Below, piece after piece: positions 9,451 through 20,003 of a DNA stretch of 64,000 nucleotides. This DNA is from Bacteroidales bacterium. Its GTDB lineage: Bacteria > Bacteroidota > Bacteroidia > Bacteroidales > UBA932. The stretch is taken from the NCBI GenBank assembly GCA_015060395.1, contig SUYP01000013.1, positions 1 through 64,000 on the forward strand, in the 5' to 3' direction. Every line of letters starts with the position of its first letter. Positions within the stretch are counted from its first letter, which is position 1. The position numbers and the translations under genes were made by a program. The notes beneath the pieces were generated by a model. It was not told the DNA's origin and did not search any database. It saw only the letters and a program-made list of their open reading frames with translations.

Positions 9451-11238
9451 TCAGTCGTGTGACACCTGTTTCAGCTGATCCCTGTAAGCCGAGAAAATCT
9501 TAGATTTGGACACAAATCCCACATACGTCCTGTCCTTTTCAACAACAGGCAGATTCCAGGCCTCTGTCTGCTCGAATTTTTTCATCACGCTATCCATCTT
9601 CTCATCGACATATACGTATGCCGGAGCTGACTTCATATAGTTATATACGTGGGTAGTATCATACTGTTCCTTCTTGAACATCTCGCGACGTATATCCTCC
9701 AAAGACACAAAGCCCTGGAAATGATGCCTTGAATCCACCACAGGGAATATATTTCTCTTGGATTCGGCAACGACCTCGACCAATTCACCCAATGTAGCAT
9801 CAATCCTTACAGTACAGAAATCGGACTCGATAAGTTCACCGGTCTTGAGTAGGGTAAGGACCGCCTGGTCACTGTCGTGGGTCAGAAGTTCACCTTTCTT
9901 TGCGATTCGCTTGGTGTAGATCGAATACGGCTCTACCATTCTCGTAGCAGCGTATGAAATCGTCGAAGTAATGATAAGAGGAATCAGAAGGTCGTAGCCT
10001 CCGGTCATATCGGCAATAAGGAAGATTGCCGTCATAGGAGCCTGCATAACGCCGGCCATAAGTCCGGCCATACCGACCAGGACGAAATTCTGCTCCGGAA
10101 CAAAGCCCGGCCCTGCTATCAGATTGATGGTCCTGGACAGAACGAATCCTGCAACGGCACCGATGAAAAGAGTTGGTCCGAACGTACCTCCGACTCCGCC
10201 ACCGGCATTGGTAAAGGACATTGAAAACACCTTCAGCAAGAGCACCAGGAGGAAGAATACCGGCACAAGCCAAGCCTTGCGTAAAAAGAATGCCAGGATG
10301 GTCTGTCCCTCCAGATCTATCGTGCCACCGTTCAGAAGTTCGTGGAGATGCTCATAGCCTTCTCCGAAAAGAGGCGGGAAAAGGAAGATGAGAAGACCGA
10401 GGCAGGATGCTGATACGGCCCATCTGGCGAACGGCTTTCTGATGCTCTTTATCTTGTCTTCAAGCCAAAGGGTCATCCTGGTGAAATATACCGAACAGGT
10501 CGCGCTGAAAAGTCCCAGAAGCAGGTAGAACGGTATGTTATGCATCGAGAAAGGCGATATCGTACATTCAAAAGGAGGTTTGTCGCCAAGGAAGATATAT
10601 GAGATCACCGTTGCCGATACCGTTGACAGAAGCAGCGGCAGGATCGATGTCATCGATATATTGAACAGAAGTATTTCCAGCGTGAAAAGAACTCCTGCCA
10701 AAGGAGCCTTGAATATTCCGGCCACCGCACCTGCAGCTCCGCATCCGAGCAATATGGTCATATTCTTATATGACAGTCCCATATATCGGGCTACATTCGA
10801 GCCGATGGCAGCTCCAGTATATACTATAGGGGCCTCGGCACCGACAGATCCTCCGAATCCGATGGTCACTGATGAGGCAAGCATCGAAGACCACATATTA
10901 TGAGGACGGATCTTGGATTCATTCTTGGATACAGCCTGCAGGACCTTCGTCACTCCGTGACCGATATTGTCCTTGACCACATATTTGACAAAGAGCATAG
11001 CTATCAGCATACCTATGCCAGGATAGAGCAGGAATAGGAAGTTATATGCCTCTCCGTCAAACCAGGAGGTCAATGAATGATGAATGAATTCTATGGAAAG
11101 CTTCAACAGGACAGCAGCAAGACCGCAGCATATACCCACAAACAGAGAAAGGATTATCATCACATCCCTCTCCGAAAGCTTATTCAGCAGGCGACGCACC
11201 GGCGCCAGTATATCCTTGACCACAAACCCTGAACGCAT
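9451..11238 (-). CDS. ClC-family chloride channel/transporter with C-terminal CBS domains
   Basis: GSVGAEAPIVYTGAAIGSN, GGVGGTFGPTLFIGA, and two CBS-like segments at the C-terminus. Confidence 0.92.
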   Translation of the reverse strand: MRSGFVVKDILAPVRRLLNKLSERDVMIILSLFVGICCGLAAVLLKLSIEFIHHSLTSWFDGEAYNFLFLLYPGIGMLIAMLFVKYVVKDNIGHGVTKVLQAVSKNESKIRPHNMWSSMLASSVTIGFGGSVGAEAPIVYTGAAIGSNVARYMGLSYKNMTILLGCGAAGAVAGIFKAPLAGVLFTLEILLFNISMTSILPLLLSTVSATVISYIFLGDKPPFECTISPFSMHNIPFYLLLGLFSATCSVYFTRMTLWLEDKIKSIRKPFARWAVSASCLGLLIFLFPPLFGEGYEHLHELLNGGTIDLEGQTILAFFLRKAWLVPVFFLLVLLLKVFSMSFTNAGGGVGGTFGPTLFIGAVAGFVLSRTINLIAGPGFVPEQNFVLVGMAGLMAGVMQAPMTAIFLIADMTGGYDLLIPLIITSTISYAATRMVEPYSIYTKRIAKKGELLTHDSDQAVLTLLKTGELIESDFCTVRIDATLGELVEVVAESKRNIFPVVDSRHHFQGFVSLEDIRREMFKKEQYDTTHVYNYMKSAPAYVYVDEKMDSVMKKFEQTEAWNLPVVEKDRTYVGFVSKSKIFSAYRDQLKQVSHD

Positions 11239-11307
11239 AGCCTTAAAATCCGATCATACAAAGATACAAAATTTAAACAGTTTCTTTGATTTTCAAGCAA
11301 AAAAGAA

Positions 11308-11330
11308 CCGGCCGGAAAAATCCCGGCCGG
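11308..11330 (-). terminator. Rho-independent terminator downstream of 11353..11700
   Basis: CCGGCCGG(11308-11315)/CCGGCCGG(11323-11330) hairpin followed in minus orientation by TTCTTTTTT. Confidence 0.8.
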
Positions 11331-11352
11331 CATATTCTGATATCATCTCAGG

Positions 11353-11700
11353 TTATTCTCCGTCTGCGGCATCATCATCGCCGTTTGAATACTGAGAGAT
11401 GTTGTCATCAGGAAGGCTGTCACCATCGTTTCCATCGGCATCATCATTATCATCGCCATCGAGCCAGCGCTCCAGATCCTCGGCATCATCTGTCTTGACC
11501 TTGATCTTGACAAGATAGATAGCATCAGGAATCTCCACTGTCACGGCATAGAAGTTTGTACCGTCAGGCTTATCATACTTTACGAGATCCGGAAAATAAT
11601 CGCTGTATCCTTTCGGATATTTCTCTGCAAATGCGGCTGCCAGTTCCTCTGACATATTCTCATAGCTACATACCGCTCTCCTCTTGGATGTTGTTGCCAT
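11353..11700 (-). CDS. Small hypothetical protein with Asp-rich acidic C-terminal tail
   Basis: Intact 115-aa ORF in a gene gap with its own terminator; C-terminus DGDDNDDADGNDGDSLPDD...DDDAADGE. Confidence 0.7.
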   Translation of the reverse strand: MATTSKRRAVCSYENMSEELAAAFAEKYPKGYSDYFPDLVKYDKPDGTNFYAVTVEIPDAIYLVKIKVKTDDAEDLERWLDGDDNDDADGNDGDSLPDDNISQYSNGDDDAADGE

Positions 11701-11801
11701 ATCTGTAAAATCTAAATTCCAGTTACTTTAAAAATACGGTGCAATTGTAGGACATTTTTTTTAATTGAGCAACACCATTATCACTTTTTTATAAAAAACA
11801 T

Positions 11802-13532
11802 TTACTTTCCCCTGCGAAAGAAGAATGATTTCTGCTCTTTCTTACGTTCCACATCGCGTTCCACAAACACCTTTTCAAGATTTTTAGGATCCAGACCGGT
11901 GTAGAACATAACCGACGAAGTAGTCATAGGAGTCGGTGTGAAATCCTGGACCTGGTCCATATAAAGTCCCTTCAGAGCCGGATTGCGGGCCAGTCTCTGC
12001 ATCTCACGCATACCGCATCCCGGATGCCCGGATATGAAATAAGGTACCAGTTCGCATTTTCGCCCGCTGCTTCTTACGAGATTGTCGAATTCGATGCGGA
12101 GACGTTCAAAGAGCTTGAAGGACGGCTTGGCCATCAGCTTCAGTACGGAATCCTCCGTATGTTCGGGTGCGACTTTCAGACGTCCGGAAGTATGCTCGAG
12201 GACAAGTTCCTTGAAATATGGATATGATGTCTCGTCAACGAAACCCTTTTCATCAAGAAAAAGGTCATACCTTATGCCGCTGCCTATATATGCGTGACGT
12301 ATGCCCTTGACAGCAGCAATCTTAGCATACAGCTTCAGGAGCCTTTCGTGCGAGCGGTCCATATTCTTGCAAGGACCAGGGAAAAGACAGGATTTCCTCC
12401 TGCATTTCGAGCAAAGTTCAGCATCCTTTCCACGCATACCGTACATATTGGCAGTAGGAGCTCCTACGTCGGATATGTTTCCGGCAAAGCCCGGCAGTCT
12501 GGAAAGAGCAGCTATCTCCCTGATGATGGACTCTTCGCTTCTGGACTGTATGAACTTGCCCTGATGCGCCGCTATCGTACAGAAATTGCAGCCTCCGAAA
12601 CATCCGCGGTGTGTATTGACCGAGAATTTGATCATCTCGAATGCCGGTATATGCTTTCCTTTATAACGCGGATGCGGGAGCTTCGTGAAAGGAAGATCCC
12701 AGAATGAATCCATTTCCTGCTGGGTCGCAGGAGGCCAGGTCGGATTGATCTGGACGTATCCGTTGCCGACAGGTTCGACAAGCACAGGAGGATGCATCAT
12801 ATTCGCGTATGTCTCCACAACGTGGAAATTCTCTGCAAACGCCACCTTGTCCTTGGTGCATCGCTCGTATGAATTCAATATCACGGCATCCTTAGTCCTG
12901 CAGCGTCCGTCCATATAAAAGCCAAGCTGAGGTATCTTCCTGATATCATTGACATTACGCCCGGCTTCTATAGCTTTGGTGAACTCAAGCATAGTCCTCT
13001 CCCCCATTCCATAACACAGCCAGTCGGCCCCGCTTTCCACAAGAACGGATGGTTTCAAGGAGTTCTGCCAGTAATCATAATGGGTGACTCTTCTGAGCGA
13101 AGCCTCGATTCCGCCGATGATCACAGGGACCTCTGGATATATCTCCTTCAGTATCTTCGTATAAACTGTGACGGCATAATCCGGTCTCTGACCAGCCTTT
13201 CCCTCCGGCGTATATGCATCATCCGAGCGCAGACGCTTGGCTGCCGTATAATGATTGACCATCGAGTCCATCGCGCCGCTGTTCACCCCGAAATACAGTC
13301 TCGGCGCACCCAGCTTGCGGAAATCGCGAAGGTCGTCACGCCAGTTCGGCTGAGGCACCACCGCCACCCTGTAGCCATATTTCTGAAGCCAGCGGGCAAT
13401 CACCGCCGTTCCGAATGATGGATGATCGATAAACGCATCACCGGTAAAGAGGATCACATCTATGTAATCCCACCCCAATGCCTTGACCTCCTTGACCGAG
13501 GTCGGAAACATATATGAATTGCTTTCTGTCAT
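11802..13532 (-). CDS. ygiQ: YgiQ family radical SAM protein
   Basis: HRGCFGGCNFCTIAAHQGKFIQSRS (CxxxCxxC) plus conserved N-terminus GWDYIDVILFTGDAFIDHPSFG; start taken at MTESNS. Confidence 0.93.
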   Translation of the reverse strand: MTESNSYMFPTSVKEVKALGWDYIDVILFTGDAFIDHPSFGTAVIARWLQKYGYRVAVVPQPNWRDDLRDFRKLGAPRLYFGVNSGAMDSMVNHYTAAKRLRSDDAYTPEGKAGQRPDYAVTVYTKILKEIYPEVPVIIGGIEASLRRVTHYDYWQNSLKPSVLVESGADWLCYGMGERTMLEFTKAIEAGRNVNDIRKIPQLGFYMDGRCRTKDAVILNSYERCTKDKVAFAENFHVVETYANMMHPPVLVEPVGNGYVQINPTWPPATQQEMDSFWDLPFTKLPHPRYKGKHIPAFEMIKFSVNTHRGCFGGCNFCTIAAHQGKFIQSRSEESIIREIAALSRLPGFAGNISDVGAPTANMYGMRGKDAELCSKCRRKSCLFPGPCKNMDRSHERLLKLYAKIAAVKGIRHAYIGSGIRYDLFLDEKGFVDETSYPYFKELVLEHTSGRLKVAPEHTEDSVLKLMAKPSFKLFERLRIEFDNLVRSSGRKCELVPYFISGHPGCGMREMQRLARNPALKGLYMDQVQDFTPTPMTTSSVMFYTGLDPKNLEKVFVERDVERKKEQKSFFFRRGK

Positions 13533-13615
13533 AAAGGGCAAAAATATAAAAAACAAGGAACAAAACCTAAACGATTCTGTTCCTCATTATGAAATCTGCA
13601 TAAGATGCAGGCAGA

Positions 13616-15406
13616 TTACATCCTTTCAGGAAGGTTGATGCCGAGTATGGACATTGCCTTGCAGAGAACCTTGGCGATGGTCTCGACAAGCACCAGACGG
13701 TACTGGAGAAGAGCCTGATTCTCTTCACGGAGGATAGGAGTATCGTGATAATACTGATTGAATTCCTTTGCCAGCTCGTATGCATAGTTGGCAATGACAG
13801 CCGGTGAATGCGCTGCTCCAGCCTCAGCTACCTTGGCAGGGAATGTATTGAGTATCTTGATGATACGCACCTCCTTAGGGGTAAGCTCAGAATCTGTCTT
13901 TACAGCGTCTGCCTTATGCGCGATACCCTTATCGTCAGCCTTGCGGAGGATAGATTTGATTCGCGCGTGGGTATATTGGATGAACGGACCTGTGTTGCCG
14001 TTGAAGTCAATGGACTCCTTAGGGTCAAAGAGCATAGTCTTCTTAGGATCCACCTTGAGTATGAAGTACTTGAGAGCACCGAGGCTGATCATCTTGAAGA
14101 GAGCATCCTGCTCCTCAGCGCTGAGATTATCTATTTTACCGAGCTCGAGAGATGTCTCCTTTGCAGTGTTGTACATTGCTGCAATCAAGTCGTCAGCATC
14201 AACGACTGTTCCCTCGCGGGACTTCATCTTGCCCTCCGGAAGTTCCACCATTCCGTATGAAAGGTGGTAGATGCTGTCCGCCCAATCGAATCCGAGCTTG
14301 CCGAGAATGAGCTTGAGCACCTGGAAATGGTAGTTCTGCTCGTTGCCTACTACATATATATGCTCGTCGAGGCTGTATTCTGCGAAACGCTGCTCTGCTG
14401 TTCCGAGATCCTGGGTCATATATACAGAAGTTCCGTCGCCACGGAGAAGAAGCTTTCTGTCAAGGCCGTCGGCTGTGAGGTCGCACCATACCGAGCCGTC
14501 CTCCTGCTTCTCGAAGATGCCGGCCTCGAGACCTTTCTGGACAAGAGCTTTTCCGAAAAGATATGTCTGAGACTCGTAGTAAGTCCTGTCAAAGCTGATT
14601 CCGAGGTCAGCATAGGTCTTGTCGAAGCCCTCGTAAACCCAGCCGTTCATTGTCTTCCAGAGCTCTACGATCTCTGCATCGCCGTTCTCCCATTTGAAGA
14701 GCATCTCCTGTGCAGCCTTGAGTGAAGGAGCATTCTTCTCTGCCTCCTCCTTACTCATTCCGCCGGCAACAAGCTCATCAACTTCCTTCTTGTAGAGATT
14801 GTTGAAAGCCACATAATAGTCACCTACGAGGTGGTCGCCCTTCTTGCTGCTTGACTGAGGTGTCTCGCCGTTTCCAAGCACCTTCCAGGCGTACATAGAC
14901 TTGCAGATATGGATACCGCGGTCATTTACAAGGTTGACCTTCATCACATTATGTCCGCATACCTCGAGGAGCTTTGCAACCGACCATCCGAGAAGATTGT
15001 TACGGATATGTCCGAGATGGAGAGGCTTGTTGGTGTTCGGAGATGAATATTCGACCATTATGGTCCTTCCGGTAGGCTCGAGCTGGCCGAAGTCCTCAGC
15101 AGCAGCTATCTCTGCAAAGACATTGTTCCAATAAACTTCTGAGAAGGAGATATTGAGGAATCCTTTTACTGTATTATATGCAGCGACCTCAGCGACATTG
15201 GCCTTAAGCCATTCTCCTATCGCATTTCCTGTATTCTCAGGAGTTGTCTTCGACATTTTCAAAAGAGGGAAAACCACAAGCGTATAGTCTCCCTCGAACT
15301 CTTTACGAGTAACCTGCACCTGAAGCTGAGCCTCAGGTACTTCTACGCCGTAAAGCGCCTGAATTGCTTCAGACGCTTTAGCTATGATGAATTTTTCTGG
15401 AGTCAT
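13616..15406 (-). CDS. argS: Arginyl-tRNA synthetase
   Basis: MVEYSSPNTNKPLHLGHIRNNLLG (HIGH region), YGMVELPEGKMKSREGTVVDADDLI (KMSKS-like region). Confidence 0.96.
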   Translation of the reverse strand: MTPEKFIIAKASEAIQALYGVEVPEAQLQVQVTRKEFEGDYTLVVFPLLKMSKTTPENTGNAIGEWLKANVAEVAAYNTVKGFLNISFSEVYWNNVFAEIAAAEDFGQLEPTGRTIMVEYSSPNTNKPLHLGHIRNNLLGWSVAKLLEVCGHNVMKVNLVNDRGIHICKSMYAWKVLGNGETPQSSSKKGDHLVGDYYVAFNNLYKKEVDELVAGGMSKEEAEKNAPSLKAAQEMLFKWENGDAEIVELWKTMNGWVYEGFDKTYADLGISFDRTYYESQTYLFGKALVQKGLEAGIFEKQEDGSVWCDLTADGLDRKLLLRGDGTSVYMTQDLGTAEQRFAEYSLDEHIYVVGNEQNYHFQVLKLILGKLGFDWADSIYHLSYGMVELPEGKMKSREGTVVDADDLIAAMYNTAKETSLELGKIDNLSAEEQDALFKMISLGALKYFILKVDPKKTMLFDPKESIDFNGNTGPFIQYTHARIKSILRKADDKGIAHKADAVKTDSELTPKEVRIIKILNTFPAKVAEAGAAHSPAVIANYAYELAKEFNQYYHDTPILREENQALLQYRLVLVETIAKVLCKAMSILGINLPERM

Positions 15407-16266
15407 TATCCTAAATAGCTTTTCAAAAGTTTGCTTCTTGAATTGTTCTTGAGTTTGCGGATCGCCTTCTCCTTGATCTGACGCACACGCTCTCTGGTAA
15501 GTCCGAAACGTTCTCCGATCTCCTCGAGGGTCATTTCCTGACAGCCGATTCCGAAGAATGACTTGATGATTTCTCTCTCACGTGTCGCAAGTGTAGAAAG
15601 GGCTCTTTCAATCTCCTTGTTGAGAGACTCGTTCACAAGACCACGGTCGGCGCTTGGAGAATCGTTGTTCACGAGCACATCGAGAAGGCTGTTATCTTCT
15701 CCTTCAACGAAAGGAGCATCCACAGAGACGTGACGGCCTGATACCCTGAGTGTATCTGCGATCTTGTCCTTCGGAACATCGATCATTTCGGAAAGTTCCT
15801 CACTTGAAGGCATTCTCTCGTTCTCCTGCTCGAACTTGGACAATGCCTTGTTGATCTTGTTGAGTGATCCCACCTGGTTGAGCGGAAGTCTCACGATCCT
15901 AGACTGCTCTGCAAGAGCCTGGAGAATCGACTGGCGGATCCACCACACCGCGTATGAGATGAACTTGAAACCTCTTGTCTCGTCGAATTTCTCGGCAGCC
16001 TTGATGAGACCGAGGTTACCCTCGTTGATAAGGTCCGGAAGGCTGAGGCCCTGGTTCTGGTACTGCTTTGCAACTGAAACCACGAACCTGAGGTTTGCCC
16101 TGGTAAGTTTCTCAAGCGCCTGCTGGTCTCCCTTACGGATCCTCTGGGCAAGCTCTACCTCTTCCTCTACCGTGATAAGTTCTTCCCTACCGATCTCCTG
16201 AAGATACTTGTCAAGCGATGCACTCTCACGATTCGTAATCGATTTTGTAATCTTTAACTGTCTCAT
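15406..16266 (-). CDS. rpoD: Primary RNA polymerase sigma factor (RpoD/SigA, Bacteroidota short form)
   Basis: [32 protein letters not shown], sigma2 [29 protein letters not shown], sigma4 [19 protein letters not shown]. Confidence 0.95.
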   Translation of the reverse strand: MRQLKITKSITNRESASLDKYLQEIGREELITVEEEVELAQRIRKGDQQALEKLTRANLRFVVSVAKQYQNQGLSLPDLINEGNLGLIKAAEKFDETRGFKFISYAVWWIRQSILQALAEQSRIVRLPLNQVGSLNKINKALSKFEQENERMPSSEELSEMIDVPKDKIADTLRVSGRHVSVDAPFVEGEDNSLLDVLVNNDSPSADRGLVNESLNKEIERALSTLATREREIIKSFFGIGCQEMTLEEIGERFGLTRERVRQIKEKAIRKLKNNSRSKLLKSYLG

Positions 16267-16294
16267 TAAGTATAATTTAAGTTTATTCCTTCTT

Positions 16295-17725
16295 CTATAC
16301 TGCGAAGCCGAAATAACCTGTTCTTCCTGAAGGTGTCACACCCTCGATAAACACAGTCCTCTTCGACTTCTTCACTACGTCTATCACATCCTGAGGAGTC
16401 TTTACCGGATGGTCATTCACATACTGGATTATGAATCCCTCTGCAGCACCTGCCTCCATCAGCTTGCCAGGTCCCAGCTCCACGATCTCAACACCACTCT
16501 TCAAACCGTACTTTGCCAGAGTCTCTTCAGACGCTGCCTTGATCGATGAGCCATAGAATGCTACCGAACCATCATCAGCAACTGTTCCATTATCCTGAGA
16601 TGTACCCTTGAAAATGACATCGAACTTCATAGTCCTGCCGTCACGGATCACGGTAACCACAGCCTTATCGCCTGGAGAATATCTGCTTACTGCCTCCTGG
16701 ACAGCAGAAGTGCTTCTGATATCTGTAGAATCAATAGCGATGAGAACGTCTCCAGCCTTGATTCCCGCCTTGTCTGCAGCTCCGCTTTCTGAAACCTCGC
16801 TAATATATACGCCGTTTCTTGAAGAAAGTTTCAAATCTTCAGCAATTTTATCGTCAATAGGTGCCATCTTGATGCCAAGTACCGCTCTCTTAACGCTTCC
16901 GAAATCCATCAGATCGTAAGCGATCTTCTTGACTATGTTCACTGGCACTGCGAAAGAATAACCCGCATAGGAACCGGTCTGGGAGTATATGGCAGTGTTT
17001 ATTCCCACAAGATTTCCAGCCCTGTCCACAAGAGCTCCGCCGCTGTTGCCAGGATTTACAGCCGCATCTGTCTGAATGAAGGATTCGATCTTGAACTCAC
17101 CTGTGTAGTTAGGCATTGAGCGTCCTTTGGCACTTACGATTCCGGCTGTGATAGTCGAACGGAGGTCGTAAGGAGAACCGATAGCAATGACCCATTCGCC
17201 CAGACGGAGTTTGTCCGAATCACCGAAAGGTATGATGGGAAGTCCTGTCGCTTCAATCTTCAGGAGTGCCACATCAGTTGCGGGATCGGTTCCTACAAGT
17301 GTTGCGGGGTAGGTCTGGTTGCTGTTCAGAGTGACCTCGATCTTTGTCGCTCCTTCTATCACGTGATTGTTTGTAACTATATAACCGTCCTCACGGATGA
17401 TGACGCCTGATCCGCTGCCGACCCTCTCCCTCTGCTGCGGTCCGCTCTGAGGAAAGCCGAAGAAGAAATCAAAGATGGAACTAGGAGCCTGCTGCTGAGT
17501 CTGTGTCGATGTCACCTTGACATATACTACGGCATCAACTGCGGACTCAGCGGCGTATGTGAAGTCTGGCCAGTTCTCGTGTGACAGATTGACAGTCCTG
17601 AACTGAGCCATATCGGTTGCCGGTGCATCCAGGATCTGATTCTTGGTCATTGTGTTCACTATAGCATAAGCTGTGAGCCCTCCGGCAGCTGCGGAAAGCA
17701 AAGCAATTAGAATACCTCTTTTCAT
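16295..17725 (-). CDS. DegP/HtrA (Do) family serine endoprotease with two PDZ domains
   Basis: [26 protein letters not shown] catalytic region, PDZ segments. Confidence 0.94.
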   Translation of the reverse strand: MKRGILIALLSAAAGGLTAYAIVNTMTKNQILDAPATDMAQFRTVNLSHENWPDFTYAAESAVDAVVYVKVTSTQTQQQAPSSIFDFFFGFPQSGPQQRERVGSGSGVIIREDGYIVTNNHVIEGATKIEVTLNSNQTYPATLVGTDPATDVALLKIEATGLPIIPFGDSDKLRLGEWVIAIGSPYDLRSTITAGIVSAKGRSMPNYTGEFKIESFIQTDAAVNPGNSGGALVDRAGNLVGINTAIYSQTGSYAGYSFAVPVNIVKKIAYDLMDFGSVKRAVLGIKMAPIDDKIAEDLKLSSRNGVYISEVSESGAADKAGIKAGDVLIAIDSTDIRSTSAVQEAVSRYSPGDKAVVTVIRDGRTMKFDVIFKGTSQDNGTVADDGSVAFYGSSIKAASEETLAKYGLKSGVEIVELGPGKLMEAGAAEGFIIQYVNDHPVKTPQDVIDVVKKSKRTVFIEGVTPSGRTGYFGFAV

Positions 17726-17953
17726 ATTTTCTTACGTATATTAATTATTTCTACTTTTTAATTCTCTTATTTATCAGACATCAGGGACCTTTTGCGTGGT
17801 TTTTGCTGACAATACGGCAGAATTAGTTTCAACAGGAGCGAAAAAATCAAAAAATATGCCAATAGCTCGAAAAATAATTCTATATTTGTTCACCTGATAT
17901 GCCGTATTGTACAAGTACGAAAATATTGTAAAATAATATTAACACTATACATT

Positions 17954-19075
17954 ATGAAACTTATCATTTCAAGTTCAGAGCTGCTCAAGGGAGTAATGTC
18001 TGTTGCAAAGGCTATTCCTGCAAAGTCACCGCTCCCGATTCTTGAGAATTTTCTCTTTGACCTTAAGGGCACCACATTGGAAATAACCGCTTCAGATTCG
18101 GAGCTTACCCTCAAGACACAGATAGAGGTAGAAAGCACTGCAGAAGAAGGCAGGATCGCCGTTCCTGCGAAACATATGATGGATCTCCTCAAAGAGCTTC
18201 CTGACCAGCCGCTCACAATCAGCACATCAAGCGACAGTTCATTCGTATGCAGCTGGGCAAGCGGAGAATCGACTCTCCCTTACTTCCCTGCAGAGGACTA
18301 TCCGGAAATAACAGGCACCGACGACTCGGCAGTGACCCTGCAGTTCCCTGCACAGAGCCTCGTGGACGGTATTTCCAGCACAATCTATGCGACTGCTGAC
18401 GACGAGATCCGTCCGGCTATGAACGGTATATTCTTCGACATAGACCTTTCATCCACTACCCTCGTAGCATCAGATTCGCACAAGCTTATATGCTACACTA
18501 CCACAGACGTGAACGCTTCTGAGAAAGCTTCATTCATTCTTCATAAGAAGCCGGCAGCGATCCTGAAGGCTATAATCGGAAAGGATGCTGAGACTGTTGA
18601 TATTTCCTTTGATTCAAAGAATGCCGTATTCAAGTTCGGCAACACTATGGTGATCTGCCGCCTCGTGGTAGGAAAGTATCCGAAATATCGTGACGTGATC
18701 CCTCAGAACAACTCCAACATCCTGAGAATCAACCGCACACAGCTTCTCAATACCGTACGCCGCGTATCCGTATGTTCGAACAAGGCTTCGAACCACATCA
18801 AGTTCGACCTCAAGAGCGGAAGCCTTATGATCTCTGCTCAGGATCTCGGATTCTCGATAGCAGCACACGAGACTATGCAGTGCCAGTATGACGGAGAGGA
18901 CCTTACGATCGGATTCAAGTCTCCTTTCATCATTGAAATTCTGTCGAATATGACTTGCGGTGAACTCGTAATGAAGTTCCTCGACAGCAGACGTGCCGCT
19001 CTCGTAGTACCTGCTGAGGACGAGGAAGAGAGCGAGAAGATATGCGGTATCATAATGCCGATTATGATTTCTTGA
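17954..19075 (+). CDS. dnaN: DNA polymerase III beta subunit (sliding clamp)
   Basis: MKLIISSSELLKGVMSVAKAIPAKSPLPILENFLFDL...; typical length 373 aa and C-terminus IMPIMIS. Confidence 0.96.
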   Translation: MKLIISSSELLKGVMSVAKAIPAKSPLPILENFLFDLKGTTLEITASDSELTLKTQIEVESTAEEGRIAVPAKHMMDLLKELPDQPLTISTSSDSSFVCSWASGESTLPYFPAEDYPEITGTDDSAVTLQFPAQSLVDGISSTIYATADDEIRPAMNGIFFDIDLSSTTLVASDSHKLICYTTTDVNASEKASFILHKKPAAILKAIIGKDAETVDISFDSKNAVFKFGNTMVICRLVVGKYPKYRDVIPQNNSNILRINRTQLLNTVRRVSVCSNKASNHIKFDLKSGSLMISAQDLGFSIAAHETMQCQYDGEDLTIGFKSPFIIEILSNMTCGELVMKFLDSRRAALVVPAEDEEESEKICGIIMPIMIS

Positions 19076-19076
19076 T

Positions 19077-20000
19077 ATGGAACTGAATCTCGAAAGACCG
19101 TTATTGTTTTTTGACATAGAAAGCACAGGGCTCAATATCGCATCAGACTCGATCATTGAGCTCTGCTTTGTCAAGGTTCTCCCGGGCGGAGAGAGATGGG
19201 TAAAGACCTGGAGGGTCAGGCCTTGGGACTATGAAAACCAGTGCCAGAGGCCGATCAATCCATCTGCACAGGCTGTTCACGGCATATCGGCAGAGGATCT
19301 CACAGGATGTCCTACATTCTATCAGATAACTGATGAAGTTGTGGAGTGGCTCACAGGCAGCGACCTTGCCGGATTCAACTCTGCCAAGTTCGATCTTCCG
19401 ATGCTCGCAGAAGAGATCGAGCGTGTCCGCAGATATACCGACAAGCAGCCGGCCATCGACCTGCATTCTATGAAAATGGTGGATGTGCAGAACATCTTCC
19501 ACGCTATGGAACCCCGTACGCTCAAGGCAGCCTACCTTTTCTACTGCGGTCTCGAACTGGAGAACGCCCACGCTGCAGAAGCAGACACACTGGCGACCTA
19601 CGAGGTGCTGAAAGGACAGCTTGACCGTTACGAAGGAGACCCTAGAATAGAGAACAATGTGGAGAAACTGGCTAAGTTCTCCACTAAACAGAGGACTGTG
19701 GATTATGCCGGTAGGCTTACCCTCAACGACAAGGACGAGCCTGTGATCAGCTTCGGCAAGCACAAGGGCAAGACAGCCCGCGAGGTGTATTTCAGCGAGC
19801 CTTCTTACTTCGCCTGGATCGACAACGGCGACTTCACTCTGGACACAAAGCGCCAGTTCGCAAAGCTCAAGAACCAGTACGAAGCAGAAAAGAAAGCTGC
19901 AGCTGCTGAAAAGAAGAAGAGCACGACATTCGTTCCCCGCACAAAGGGATATACCCCGTTCGAAGAACTGGGAAGTCTGTTTTCACAGGAAGAAGACTGA
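19077..20000 (+). CDS. DnaQ-like 3'-5' exonuclease
   Basis: LLFFDIESTGLNIASDSIIELCFVKV (DEDD Exo I), AVHGISAEDL. Confidence 0.9.
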   Translation: MELNLERPLLFFDIESTGLNIASDSIIELCFVKVLPGGERWVKTWRVRPWDYENQCQRPINPSAQAVHGISAEDLTGCPTFYQITDEVVEWLTGSDLAGFNSAKFDLPMLAEEIERVRRYTDKQPAIDLHSMKMVDVQNIFHAMEPRTLKAAYLFYCGLELENAHAAEADTLATYEVLKGQLDRYEGDPRIENNVEKLAKFSTKQRTVDYAGRLTLNDKDEPVISFGKHKGKTAREVYFSEPSYFAWIDNGDFTLDTKRQFAKLKNQYEAEKKAAAAEKKKSTTFVPRTKGYTPFEELGSLFSQEED

Positions 20001-20003
20001 TCA

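Noticed and set aside
11370-11470. Repetitive CATCATCATCGCC-type tract suggesting a microsatellite
   Set aside because: Explained by Asp codons in the acidic tail of the 11353..11700 protein.
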